Assembly (NCBI GenBank): GCA_022792835.1
Contig: JAAWBT010000028.1
Location: forward strand, 1-64,000
Source of the DNA: Lachnospiraceae bacterium
GTDB lineage: Bacteria > Bacillota > Clostridia > Lachnospirales > Lachnospiraceae
DNA: 64,000 nucleotides
Direction of reading: 5' to 3'
Shown here: positions 43,646 to 50,565 of the stretch, in pieces
How the letters are laid out: every line of letters begins with the position of its first letter
Numbering within the stretch: the stretch's first letter is position 1
Notes under the pieces: model-generated
What the model was told of the DNA's origin: nothing
Databases searched by the model: none
The model's input: the letters and a program-made list of their open reading frames with translations, nothing else
Translations under genes and position numbers: made by a program

Positions 43646-44111
43646 GGTCTCCCTCCACACTTTCTTTTTTATGTTCTCTTTCCTGTGCATGCTTCGCTTT
43701 TACAGCACGTCCTTTTGTTCTGATCTTTATTGTAAGCCATCTCAACCGCTTTTTCAATAGCCGCCCCAAAATTTTCAGAGGAAACGCAAGTCCTTTTATG
43801 GCGAACTCAAGGGCTTTGCCCAGCCATTTGACGAGAAAAGGGCTCAGGGTAATGTGGTACAGCCACATTCCCGCCCCTGCTCCTGCCAGGGCATACCACC
43901 TTAAGTTTCCATCGTTCATGGAAAACAGCAGGACGAAAAGGGCAAATGTAGCAAAAATCCAATATAGGAAATCCTCGGCGGCCACTACTGCAGAAGCATG
44001 TCTTACCGCTGTCCTTAAAATTCGCAGACAGTCGTAAACAGCTGTCATCCCCACTCCCCAAAGTAAAGATACCAGGAGAAAATCTGCCTCCTGGTGGATC
44101 ATGCCGCTCAT
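43341..44111 (-). CDS. yabQ: Spore cortex protein YabQ, with an extended C terminus overlapping divIC
   Basis: Sporulation membrane protein needed for cortex formation. Seen: three hydrophobic segments in residues about 9-95 (FLLVSLLWGVGMTAVYDCLRIL, FLYWIFATFALFVLLF, WYALAGAGAGMWLYHITLS), then a basic amphipathic region to about 150, as in normal YabQ. The ORF then lacks a stop and continues about 100 residues through divIC in another frame. That tail is highly charged and of low complexity (GGEEKSRRIKRAG) with no homology I recognise. It starts at the ATG at 44111, overlapping the yabP stop by one base. Either a true long overlap or loss of the ancestral stop by mutation or sequencing error. 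Confidence 0.8.
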   Translation of the reverse strand: MSGMIHQEADFLLVSLLWGVGMTAVYDCLRILRTAVRHASAVVAAEDFLYWIFATFALFVLLFSMNDGNLRWYALAGAGAGMWLYHITLSPFLVKWLGKALEFAIKGLAFPLKILGRLLKKRLRWLTIKIRTKGRAVKAKHAQEREHKKESVEGDRGGKHKRKKIQKTEQDGHSGNPSGDSPFLRTSFLQDEDIAGQGQQIRSQGDGAAGPDRGGEEKSRRIKRAGSLRADQKIHRRNRKDKAGTGKSRRNPLKTQ

Positions 44112-44398
44112 TATTTAAACAGACGGCCAAGGAACGATTCCCCCTGGGCCTTTCTGCCCCGGCTCTCTGAATAGACAAAGCTGTCCATACGTCCGCCGAT
44201 CTCCACTTCACCCTGCTCCACAGTCAGACGGCTCACTTTCAGATCCTCGCCTTTTACTGTCAGACGGCCAAGGGTTGTTTCCAGAATGACCTCCTTCTCA
44301 TCAAAGGATATCACATCCTCCACGCCGCTGATGAGTGCATAGGCCCGTTTATCCAGGGCCACCTTATGAGGCTTCATCCTCTGCCTCTGTTCCTCCAT
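44111..44398 (-). CDS. yabP: Sporulation protein YabP
   Basis: Small 95-residue protein of the YabP/YqfC family required for spore cortex assembly. Seen: HKVALDKRAYALISGVEDVISFDEKEV, then ETTLGRLTVKGEDLKVSRLTVEQGEVEIGGRMDSFVYSE, a typical YabP core. Start is the ATG at 44398; a TTG eight codons earlier has no better site. It follows a sigma-E-like promoter and is coupled to yabQ. Confidence 0.92.
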   Translation of the reverse strand: MEEQRQRMKPHKVALDKRAYALISGVEDVISFDEKEVILETTLGRLTVKGEDLKVSRLTVEQGEVEIGGRMDSFVYSESRGRKAQGESFLGRLFK

Positions 44399-44440
44399 TT
44401 CCCATCTCTCCCTTCCCACCAACCAATTGATTCTACTGGG

Positions 44441-44470
44441 ATTGTATGCGAAAAAAGGAAGACCTATGAC
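44441..44470 (-). promoter_or_regulatory. Sigma-E-type promoter of yabP-yabQ
   Basis: Minus strand: -35 region GTCATAGG (44463-44470), 14-bp spacer, -10 CATACAAT (44441-44448), a close fit to the mother-cell sigma-E consensus. It lies at the very end of the preceding S4-protein gene. Confidence 0.7.
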
Positions 44471-44709
44471 TACAGATAACGGAACATCTCTCCCGCATCC
44501 TCTTTTTTTGTGCTCTCCTGCACCTTCAATACCTCTGCCTTTACAGAACGGTTTCCAAACTGTACTTCAATAATGTCCCCCTCTTTGATATTTAAGGAGG
44601 CCCTGGCCTGCTTTCCGTTGACAAATACCCGCCCACTGTCACAGGCTTCGTTTGCCACTGTCCGCCTTTTGATGATCCGCGAAACCTTTAAATATTTATC
44701 CAATCTCAT
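44470..44709 (-). CDS. rqcP: S4-domain RNA-binding protein (RqcP/YabO-like)
   Basis: A 79-residue S4-fold protein. Seen: MRLDKYLKVSRIIKRRTVANEACDSGRV and VNGKQARASLNIKEGDIIEVQFGNR, the classic S4 RNA-binding layout, at the length of YabO/RqcP. Known: RqcP works with RqcH to add alanine tails on stalled 50S ribosomes. Position between hup and yabP is conserved. The heat-shock Hsp15 name is a possible older synonym. Confidence 0.88.
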   Translation of the reverse strand: MRLDKYLKVSRIIKRRTVANEACDSGRVFVNGKQARASLNIKEGDIIEVQFGNRSVKAEVLKVQESTKKEDAGEMFRYL

Positions 44710-44793
44710 GTTTTTCTCCTCTTACTTCAGTACCCCAAAACATTTTTGTCCTGCAGGGGGTGACGTTTCCTCTTGCGCCCCACACATAAAAGG

Positions 44794-44820
44794 AACTGCC
44801 GCAGAGAGCCCACGGCAGTT
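44794..44820 (-). terminator. Terminator after hup
   Basis: Stem AACTGCCG/CGGCAGTT, 22 bp past the hup stop, followed by CCTTTTA on the minus strand. Confidence 0.65.
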
Positions 44821-44841
44821 TCAATATTTCTCAAAACCTGA

Positions 44842-45117
44842 TCAGCTGTTTACCTTGTCCTTAAGAGCCTTGCCGACCTTGAATCTGGGCATCCTGGACG
44901 CCGCAATCTTCATGGTCTCACCGGTTCTGGGATTTCTTCCATCTCTCTCAGCCCTCTCGGACACTTCAAATGTACCAAACCCCACAAGCTGCACCCGCTC
45001 CCCCTTTACCAGTTCCTCGCTGATAACGTCAATCAATGCGGATACTGCCTTTTCGGCATCTTTTTTGGACAGCTCAGCCTGTTCGGCTACTGCTGCGATC
45101 AATTCAGTTTTGTTCAT
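44842..45117 (-). CDS. hup: DNA-binding protein HU
   Basis: Nucleoid protein of 91 residues that bends DNA as a dimer. Seen: [25 protein letters not shown], the [11 protein letters not shown] strand, and the DNA-binding arm signature [28 protein letters not shown]. Length and sequence are standard. Own sigma-A promoter and terminator. Confidence 0.97.
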   Translation of the reverse strand: MNKTELIAAVAEQAELSKKDAEKAVSALIDVISEELVKGERVQLVGFGTFEVSERAERDGRNPRTGETMKIAASRMPRFKVGKALKDKVNS

Positions 45118-45169
45118 AATAACTGTTCCTCCTGCGGTTGTTCATAGAAATCAATATTGCTCTCCATTA

Positions 45170-45198
45170 TTTATAAACTGATAAGAGCGTTTTGTCAA
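45170..45198 (-). promoter_or_regulatory. Sigma-A promoter of hup
   Basis: Minus strand: -35 TTGACA (45193-45198), 17-bp spacer, -10 TATAAA (45170-45175). Confidence 0.8.
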
Positions 45199-45271
45199 GA
45201 AAAATCCGCCATTCCTGAAACTTTCCGCCATCCCTGGACATCCCTTCTGTTTCCGGCATTTCTCTTCGCTT

Positions 45272-45682
45272 TTACAGCCGAATTCCCCGTTTCTTTGCCT
45301 CTTTTTCCTGCCGCTTGATCTCGTCCCAGCGGGCCTTGCTCTCCTCGGCTGTCCCATAATTTTCTCCGCCAAACACATGGGGATGGCGTCTGATCAGCTT
45401 CCGGCACAGGACTGCAATGACCTCCTCCACCGTAAACTCCCCAGCCTCCTCAGCGATCCGGCTGTGAAGCATGACCTGCAAAAGCACATCTCCAAGCTCC
45501 TCGCAAAGATTCTCCGTATCCTTCTTATCAATAGCTTCCAGAACCTCATCGCACTCGTCCTGTAAGCACTTCTTCATGGATTCATGAGTCTGGGCCTTAT
45601 CCCAGGGACAACCATGTTCCGACCGGAGCGTGGCAATGATTTCTTTCAGTTCCTCAAATGTATAACTCTCTTTCGTTTCCAT
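45272..45682 (-). CDS. mazG: MazG nucleotide pyrophosphohydrolase (single-domain)
   Basis: A 136-residue house-cleaning NTP pyrophosphohydrolase. Seen: the MazG start FEELKEIIATLRSEHGCPWDKAQTHESMKKCL, metal-binding acidic motif DECDEVLEAI...CEELGDVLLQV (about 49-80), and the C-terminal RRHPHVFGGE. It has one MazG domain, whereas E. coli MazG has two. Start is the ATG at 45682 after GAGGAGG; the ORF can be read 21 codons further upstream without a ribosome site. Confidence 0.93.
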   Translation of the reverse strand: METKESYTFEELKEIIATLRSEHGCPWDKAQTHESMKKCLQDECDEVLEAIDKKDTENLCEELGDVLLQVMLHSRIAEEAGEFTVEEVIAVLCRKLIRRHPHVFGGENYGTAEESKARWDEIKRQEKEAKKRGIRL

Positions 45683-45766
45683 GTTTTTATCCTCCTCGGA
45701 TAAGCATACCGCTTTTTTGGCCGGATGGCAATACTGGGCTCCCAAGAAAGGATACCGCTTTTTCTG

Positions 45767-46315
45767 TCAGCTTTCCATCTGTCTTCCCAAAAATCCGGCC
45801 GCGGTGGAGGCAAGTTTCTGTTCCAGTGTCCCCATTTTATACTTGGGGTCCTTGGAAAGCAGGAGCACGGAGCCGATGGCATCTCCCTCACAGAGAATCA
45901 CCGCCGTCACTTCCCCGGAATATTCTTCTGCATCTTCATCGGTCACAGGAATAAACTGCCCTTCTTCCTTTCCTGCCGTCACATTGTTCCGGTTCAGGAT
46001 GGACTGCTCCAGGGCCTTGCTGATGCTCTTTTGCAGAAGCTCTTTCTTCGCTCCGCCGGCCACTGCAATAACCTGATCCCTGTCGGTGACACAGACCGCA
46101 AGCCCGGTGGACTGGGCCAGGGCGTCCGCATACTGCTTCGCAAAATTCCCAAGCTCCGCCATAGGAGAATATTTTTTCAGAATGATCTCGCCTTCCCTGT
46201 CGGTAAAAATTTCAAGCGGTGTTCCCTCCCTAAGACGCAGCGTCCTGCGGATTTCCTTCGGGATCACCACCCTGCCAAGGTCGTCTATCCTTCTTACGAT
46301 TCCTGTTGCTTTCAT
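45767..46315 (-). CDS. spoVT: Stage V sporulation protein T
   Basis: Forespore transcription regulator of 182 residues. Seen: an N-terminal AbrB swapped-hairpin domain (MKATGIVRRIDDLGRVVIP, RTLRLREGTPLEIF) and a C-terminal GAF-like domain (about 55-180) with ALAQSTGLAVCVTDRDQVIAVAG. Length equals SpoVT rather than short AbrB. Start is the ATG at 46315 with GGAGGAG. The ORF can be read 47 codons further upstream, but that part covers the promoter. A sigma-G-like promoter precedes it. Confidence 0.95.
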   Translation of the reverse strand: MKATGIVRRIDDLGRVVIPKEIRRTLRLREGTPLEIFTDREGEIILKKYSPMAELGNFAKQYADALAQSTGLAVCVTDRDQVIAVAGGAKKELLQKSISKALEQSILNRNNVTAGKEEGQFIPVTDEDAEEYSGEVTAVILCEGDAIGSVLLLSKDPKYKMGTLEQKLASTAAGFLGRQMES

Positions 46316-46360
46316 GATAAAAACTCCTCCGTTTATCCATACTGGTATTTTACGTGATAC

Positions 46361-46389
46361 TAGTATTTGTAAACGAAGGAATTTTATAC
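46361..46389 (-). promoter_or_regulatory. Sigma-G/F-type promoter of spoVT
   Basis: Minus strand: -35 GTATA (46385-46389), 17-bp spacer, -10 AATACTA (46361-46367). This is close to the forespore sigma-G consensus GHATR-N17/18-CATWMTA with one mismatch. Bacillus spoVT is sigma-G dependent. Confidence 0.55.
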
Positions 46390-46452
46390 CTAAGATTATA
46401 ATGAATGGCGATGATGAAATCACTATAAAAAGCCTCCACCCATGTAATATCA

Positions 46453-49092
46453 TCATAAGCTATAGTGTTGTTTTAATGTCAAAGAAAGTACCTTGGGCCT
46501 TGCTCCTTTCTCATATTTAAAATTCAATGCATGTCTGGCTATCTCAGGCAGATAGTATTTCTCATTTTCAACTCTGAGATATCCTTCTTGTTTCATAAGC
46601 TTCTCCTCCGAAGCAGATAAATTAAATGTATCACTATAAAATGGCAATGACCTTTGAGCTTCCGATCCGTTTTTCAGCTTATCAAAAATCTGTTTCAGCG
46701 CCTTTATTTCCTGACTTGTTTCATCCACTTTTTCAACAGAACATTTTGATACAGCTTTTTTTATTTCTGCCGGCATCAAATATCTGTCTTCATAATAGTC
46801 TGTCCCCGCTGTCGCAGTAGCATATTTAAGGAAACGAATGATATCTCTTGCCTGCAATTGACCATTAAAATCTGACAATGCTGCCAAAATCCATCTGGAC
46901 GAATTAGCTTCATTAGAAGTCTTTTTTCCAAGCTTTACTCCCCATAACAGTTCAAGGGACTTGTCCAGGGCCTCCTTTGGTGCAAATTCAATGGAAGATT
47001 CTCCCTGATAAAGCCCAGGCACAGCCTGGTTTACAAGCCAAACAGCAAGTCTCAGGGCCTCAGTACTCGACCACTTTAATTCATAAGCCCGGTATATGGT
47101 ATAAAATTGTTCAAAGTTCACCTTAACAGAATCTCTGGCAATATCTTTCCGCAGGAAAACCATAAAACCAATATGACTATATTTTGTTCCAATCTCACCA
47201 ATCAACTCCCTACATAACGCCACAATCGCATTCTGCTCAGATATATTCGCTGTCGTCTCCTGGAAAATATCTTCCAGTCCATCTATCAAAAAAACTATTC
47301 TGATCTGACTTGCCGCAAGATCTTCCTCCAGCCTTTCCAACGAGGCATACACATTGCCAAATGCATTTAAAATCAGCGTCTTCCATATTTTTTTCCAATC
47401 CAGCAAATCATGATTTCCTTGTTTCTTTGCCTCCATCAGTTCATTTTTCGCATCAATGCAGATAGATGTTTTTATCTTTCCCTTTAACGTACATGTATTG
47501 AAATGATTCGTTACGTTTCTAACCACCTCTTGAAATTCATTTCCATATGCAGATTCCAACAGCGGAACAGCCACTGTCTGCCTAATACAGCATGTAATGC
47601 CGCTATCCATTTTTTCTATAAAGGATTCCCAATACTCACTCCGCAAAATTTCTCTATACAAAAAAGTTTTTCCGGAACCCTTAGCTCCCATAACAACTGT
47701 GTTAGGCACATCCGTTTTATACTTTTTAATCAAATTTTGAATGGAATCTGTCATTAATACCTTAAAAGATGCATTTCCCTCAGCGGTAATTTGTTCACTC
47801 GCAATATGATGTATGCGTTTAATAATCTCATTACGCGATGGCAGTACTATTTTCTCACTGCCCTCCTTTTTGACAAAATAATGATTCCTCACGATTTCCA
47901 GAACTTCCCTGTAAAGATCTCTTTCCCGCAGAGCGTTCATAATCTTACTCAACGACTCTAAATGCACCAGTTCACTCGCAAAAGGAAGCACCGTTACTAT
48001 GTCGTCCGTAACAGTCAAATTATCATCCGTTTTATATCTGTCGAACACTGCTACAAACTGGCTTTTAATATCCACATCATTTATATGCGGCTGTACCATG
48101 GTCAATAAAATTTCAGGGATCAAGGTATTCTCAGTCAATGGTAATCCTTTGCATAATTGCTCTAACAAAAGCTCCGTTCCTTTCACTGACTGATATGATG
48201 TCGATGTTACTAAATATTTTTTTACTCTTGGATCAAATAATAATGGGGCAGAAAATTCACTTAATCCCGCCCGCAGATCCACGAGTACCATTGCGGCATT
48301 TACTTTTTCCCCAAGCCTGGAAAGCACTTCTGCCAGAACATATTTTTTGTTATAGCTTCCTGCAAGACTTTCCGGACTGGAATACATATCCAACAACTGT
48401 CCAATATAACGATAGGTCGGCAAAACAATATGCTCCACGATACTTTTTTCTGTTTCAATTTTTACCGTCTGTTCCGCAATTACAGATGACACAGTTTCAA
48501 TGATGTCATTTATATCCTGTTTTTCCTGCGTTACCTCCAACAAATCCAGATAGCTGAATGCAGGCGCTTCTTCTGCCGCTGTCAGCCATGTAATGCCAGG
48601 CGCTTCCAGATCAGCATCTACTATAAGCAGTTTTTTTGTCTCTTCAGCTTCTCTCAGAGACGACCAAGCTCTGACAAATGCCAGCAATGACAATGTCCGC
48701 CCCACTCCACCTTTATATGAATGAAAAGCAAGTACTGGTACTCCAGGCAGGTTTTTCTCAAGCATATCATCTCTATATGCGGATTGCTGATACAAAACAT
48801 TCTTAAACAGCGGTGCTTTTGCCCCTGTTTTCAGTTCTGTTTCTTCGGTTTCAAAGAATACGCAAAGAAATTCTCCAGGGAAATCCAGTGAAATTTTATC
48901 TGTGCTGCTGTCATATTTGCTTTGAAATATGTTATTTAAGATTGTTCTTGCAGCGCCTTCTGTATCTTTTTTAATATAGATTATAATTTCATTTACATAG
49001 GTTTCAATATCCAGAATCGTATCTGACCATACAGACTTATTCAACCGCAGCAATCTTTCAACATCTTTCCACGTGTACAATAACAACATCAT
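46453..49092 (-). CDS. KGGVGR-variant ParA/MinD-type NTPase fused to a second P-loop ATPase (putative conflict-system effector/sensor)
   Basis: An 879-residue protein I cannot assign to a characterised pathway. Seen: an N-terminal region (about 1-115) with no domain I recognise; a SIMIBI NTPase domain with deviant Walker A FHSYKGGVGRT (about 123-133), LLIVDADLEAPG (about 155-166) and Walker B MVLVDLRAGLSE (about 268-279); then a second P-loop module with Walker A GAKGSGKT (about 469-476), Walker B RIVFLIDGLED (about 598-608) and sensor-like VFLRKD; and a helical C terminus. Known: KGGVGR-motif variants are a recognised protein family of unclear role, and similar multi-NTPase proteins occur in bacterial conflict systems. 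It is coupled (TGATG) to the HEPN-like gene upstream. The pair is AT-rich compared with all neighbours, which suggests transfer. Start could also be the next ATG at 49089. Confidence 0.75.
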   Translation of the reverse strand: MMLLLYTWKDVERLLRLNKSVWSDTILDIETYVNEIIIYIKKDTEGAARTILNNIFQSKYDSSTDKISLDFPGEFLCVFFETEETELKTGAKAPLFKNVLYQQSAYRDDMLEKNLPGVPVLAFHSYKGGVGRTLSLLAFVRAWSSLREAEETKKLLIVDADLEAPGITWLTAAEEAPAFSYLDLLEVTQEKQDINDIIETVSSVIAEQTVKIETEKSIVEHIVLPTYRYIGQLLDMYSSPESLAGSYNKKYVLAEVLSRLGEKVNAAMVLVDLRAGLSEFSAPLLFDPRVKKYLVTSTSYQSVKGTELLLEQLCKGLPLTENTLIPEILLTMVQPHINDVDIKSQFVAVFDRYKTDDNLTVTDDIVTVLPFASELVHLESLSKIMNALRERDLYREVLEIVRNHYFVKKEGSEKIVLPSRNEIIKRIHHIASEQITAEGNASFKVLMTDSIQNLIKKYKTDVPNTVVMGAKGSGKTFLYREILRSEYWESFIEKMDSGITCCIRQTVAVPLLESAYGNEFQEVVRNVTNHFNTCTLKGKIKTSICIDAKNELMEAKKQGNHDLLDWKKIWKTLILNAFGNVYASLERLEEDLAASQIRIVFLIDGLEDIFQETTANISEQNAIVALCRELIGEIGTKYSHIGFMVFLRKDIARDSVKVNFEQFYTIYRAYELKWSSTEALRLAVWLVNQAVPGLYQGESSIEFAPKEALDKSLELLWGVKLGKKTSNEANSSRWILAALSDFNGQLQARDIIRFLKYATATAGTDYYEDRYLMPAEIKKAVSKCSVEKVDETSQEIKALKQIFDKLKNGSEAQRSLPFYSDTFNLSASEEKLMKQEGYLRVENEKYYLPEIARHALNFKYEKGARPKVLSLTLKQHYSL

Positions 49093-49550
49093 CACACTCC
49101 TTCTCTGAGCCATTCTAAAACATTATTTAAACTGTTTTCCAATTCTCTTTCCTTACTCTCTTTACTTTCGCCCGTTCTTATACCATAACGATAAAGCTGA
49201 TGATATGTCTCAGCCGAGACGATTTCGTTATGTATTGTTTTTAGCGCTGGAAATTTAAATACTCCTTGCTGCCCTAGCTCCTTCAATATTTTTTCCAGAT
49301 TATGAGAAGATAAAACTTCTCTTTTCCGTTTGTCATCAGCATCTAACTCCTCTTTCGTTTTTCCTAACAATTCTTTAGGATTATCCATTCCCCATTTATT
49401 CAATAATCTATATTTTAATCCACATTCCACACAATAAATCAAAAGCAACCGCCTGCTTTTTATGTCCGCATTACGTTTGTTCATTTTTTCATATGCAGCA
49501 TAATGTTTCCTATATCCAATACTATAGTCTCTTTTGTCTGCAAGAATCAT
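49092..49550 (-). CDS. HEPN-like small protein paired with the KGGVGR NTPase
   Basis: A 152-residue, mostly helical protein of unproven function. Seen: SRRLLLIYCVECGLKYRLLNKWG (about 32-54), a second helix with SSHNLEKILKELGQQG (about 81-96), then HNEIVSAETYHQLYRYGIRTG (about 107-127) and a C-terminal helix ending NNVLEWLREG. The order ECGLK, H-x-L, RYG resembles HEPN-fold proteins. A clear RX4-6H nuclease motif is not obvious, so it may be a non-catalytic HEPN. ATG at 49550 with AGGAGG nine bases upstream. Its stop overlaps the start of the NTPase gene, indicating a dedicated partner. Confidence 0.6.
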   Translation of the reverse strand: MILADKRDYSIGYRKHYAAYEKMNKRNADIKSRRLLLIYCVECGLKYRLLNKWGMDNPKELLGKTKEELDADDKRKREVLSSHNLEKILKELGQQGVFKFPALKTIHNEIVSAETYHQLYRYGIRTGESKESKERELENSLNNVLEWLREGV

Positions 49551-49619
49551 TTCATGTTTCCTCCTGATATCATCTCATGCGCTCTCAGTCAGCCAACTAT
49601 CATTTATCTGTACCTCTAC

Positions 49620-49724
49620 TTAGAATTCCATATTCACAATCGTATCTTCATCCAACTCAACTAATAATTTTTCGTTCCTAAAAGCTATAATACTCCAGAA
49701 GCCATTATAGCATAAAGTAGGTAT
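49620..49724 (-). pseudogene. Short ORF remnant upstream of the HEPN-like gene
   Basis: An open frame of 34 codons ends at the stop 49620-49622 and reads NGFWSIIAFRNEKLLVELDE near its end, then DTIVNMEF. It looks like a protein C terminus, but it has no start with a ribosome site and it overlaps the predicted module promoter. A decayed fragment of a former neighbour is inferred; chance is possible. Confidence 0.3.
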
Positions 49725-49733
49725 CTAAGTCCA
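49704..49733 (-). promoter_or_regulatory. Promoter of the HEPN-like/KGGVGR module
   Basis: Minus strand: extended -10 TGC-TATAAT (hexamer 49704-49709), 18-bp spacer, -35 TGGACT (49728-49733). The leader is about 147 nt. The gap 49551-49986 otherwise holds the ORF remnant and two hairpins. Confidence 0.5.
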
Positions 49734-49828
49734 TTTAAAGAACAAAGACGCCAGGCAGAGTCTAACATCATCTCCTTCTGTCCAGCTTAAATATAACAAT
49801 TCCTCTCAACATGGACCACTCTCTGCAA

Positions 49829-49860
49829 ATAAACAAAAGAAGCCCGGTTCTGCGGACTTC
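49829..49860 (-). terminator. Terminator after the GNAT gene at 49987-50550
   Basis: Minus strand: 8-bp stem with one mismatch (GAAGTCCG with CGGGCTTC) followed by TTTTGTTT. Confidence 0.6.
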
Positions 49861-49939
49861 CTCTGCTTTGATGTAGTATCATTTAAGGCTTATTTTGAAT
49901 GGGCTTATTTGTTATAGTATAAGCTTATCAGATTTTTTT

Positions 49940-49971
49940 CCCGCCGGGAAGCCTCCCCGGGGGTTGTTTTT
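49940..49971 (+). terminator. Orphan plus-strand terminator-like hairpin
   Basis: GC-rich stem CCCGCCGGG with CCCGGGGG (one bulged G) followed by TTGTTTTT on the plus strand. No plus-strand gene lies upstream of it. Confidence 0.4.
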
Positions 49972-49986
49972 CCTCAAATTTTATTC

Positions 49987-50550
49987 TTATTGAATCATAT
50001 GGCTCATTTCATGCCATTCTTCTCCGCCCCAGGAAGAATTGGCAATTCCGTTGTCGCAAAATCCCATTTTCTTATACATTTCCACCTTAGGCTGCAGACA
50101 GGTCAGCAAAATGCACCGCCTCCCGTTTTGGCGTTCTCTGCAAAGATAATGATTCATAAGCTCCCGGCCAAGCCCCTGCCTGCGGTACTCAGGGAGCACA
50201 TCCAATCCCAGAAGCATAATCGTCTTCCCTTCCGGATGATACAAAGTAATATCCGTGAAAAATTCGTCCCGAAAAGAAGTTTCCTCCGTAGAAAGCCCAT
50301 TTAAAAAGCCGGCCAATCTGCCTGTCTGTTTATCTGCCGCCACCAAAAACAATTCCGGCGCCGCTGCCACACGTTCAAATATCCGCTCCCTTGAGCATGC
50401 TTCATTGGGCGGAAAACAAATCCTCTCAATCTCCGCCGCCTGCTCCGCCTCCTCCGGGCGGATATTCCGGAACTCAAACCGTTCATAGAGGTCCTGAGCC
50501 GGTGACTGATATGGTTTTTTTCCTGTCTCTTCTGGTATAATTTTTTTCAT
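49987..50550 (-). CDS. GNAT-family N-acetyltransferase
   Basis: A 187-residue acetyltransferase. Seen: the GNAT start FEFRNIRPEEAEQAAEIERICFPPNEA, a beta-strand FLVAADKQTGRLAGFLNG, and the acetyl-CoA site motif A LGLDVLPEYRRQGLGRELM (about 120-138), followed by CILLTCLQPKVEMYKKMGF. The start is the ATG at 50550, six bases from AAGGAG; an ATG two codons earlier touches that site. Substrate unknown. It lies 15 bp after a GH13 gene and may be co-transcribed with it. Confidence 0.88.
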   Translation of the reverse strand: MKKIIPEETGKKPYQSPAQDLYERFEFRNIRPEEAEQAAEIERICFPPNEACSRERIFERVAAAPELFLVAADKQTGRLAGFLNGLSTEETSFRDEFFTDITLYHPEGKTIMLLGLDVLPEYRRQGLGRELMNHYLCRERQNGRRCILLTCLQPKVEMYKKMGFCDNGIANSSWGGEEWHEMSHMIQ

Positions 50551-50565
50551 CTTCATCTCCTTCAG

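Noticed and set aside
46453-49092. Plasmid or chromosome partition (ParA) function for the KGGVGR protein
   Set aside because: The Walker motif is a KGGVGR variant, the protein has a second ATPase module, and no ParB gene or parS-like repeats are nearby.
40668-50550. Prophage or integrative element covering the sporulation region
   Set aside because: No integrase, structural phage gene, conjugation gene or flanking direct repeat was seen; only the two-gene module looks foreign.
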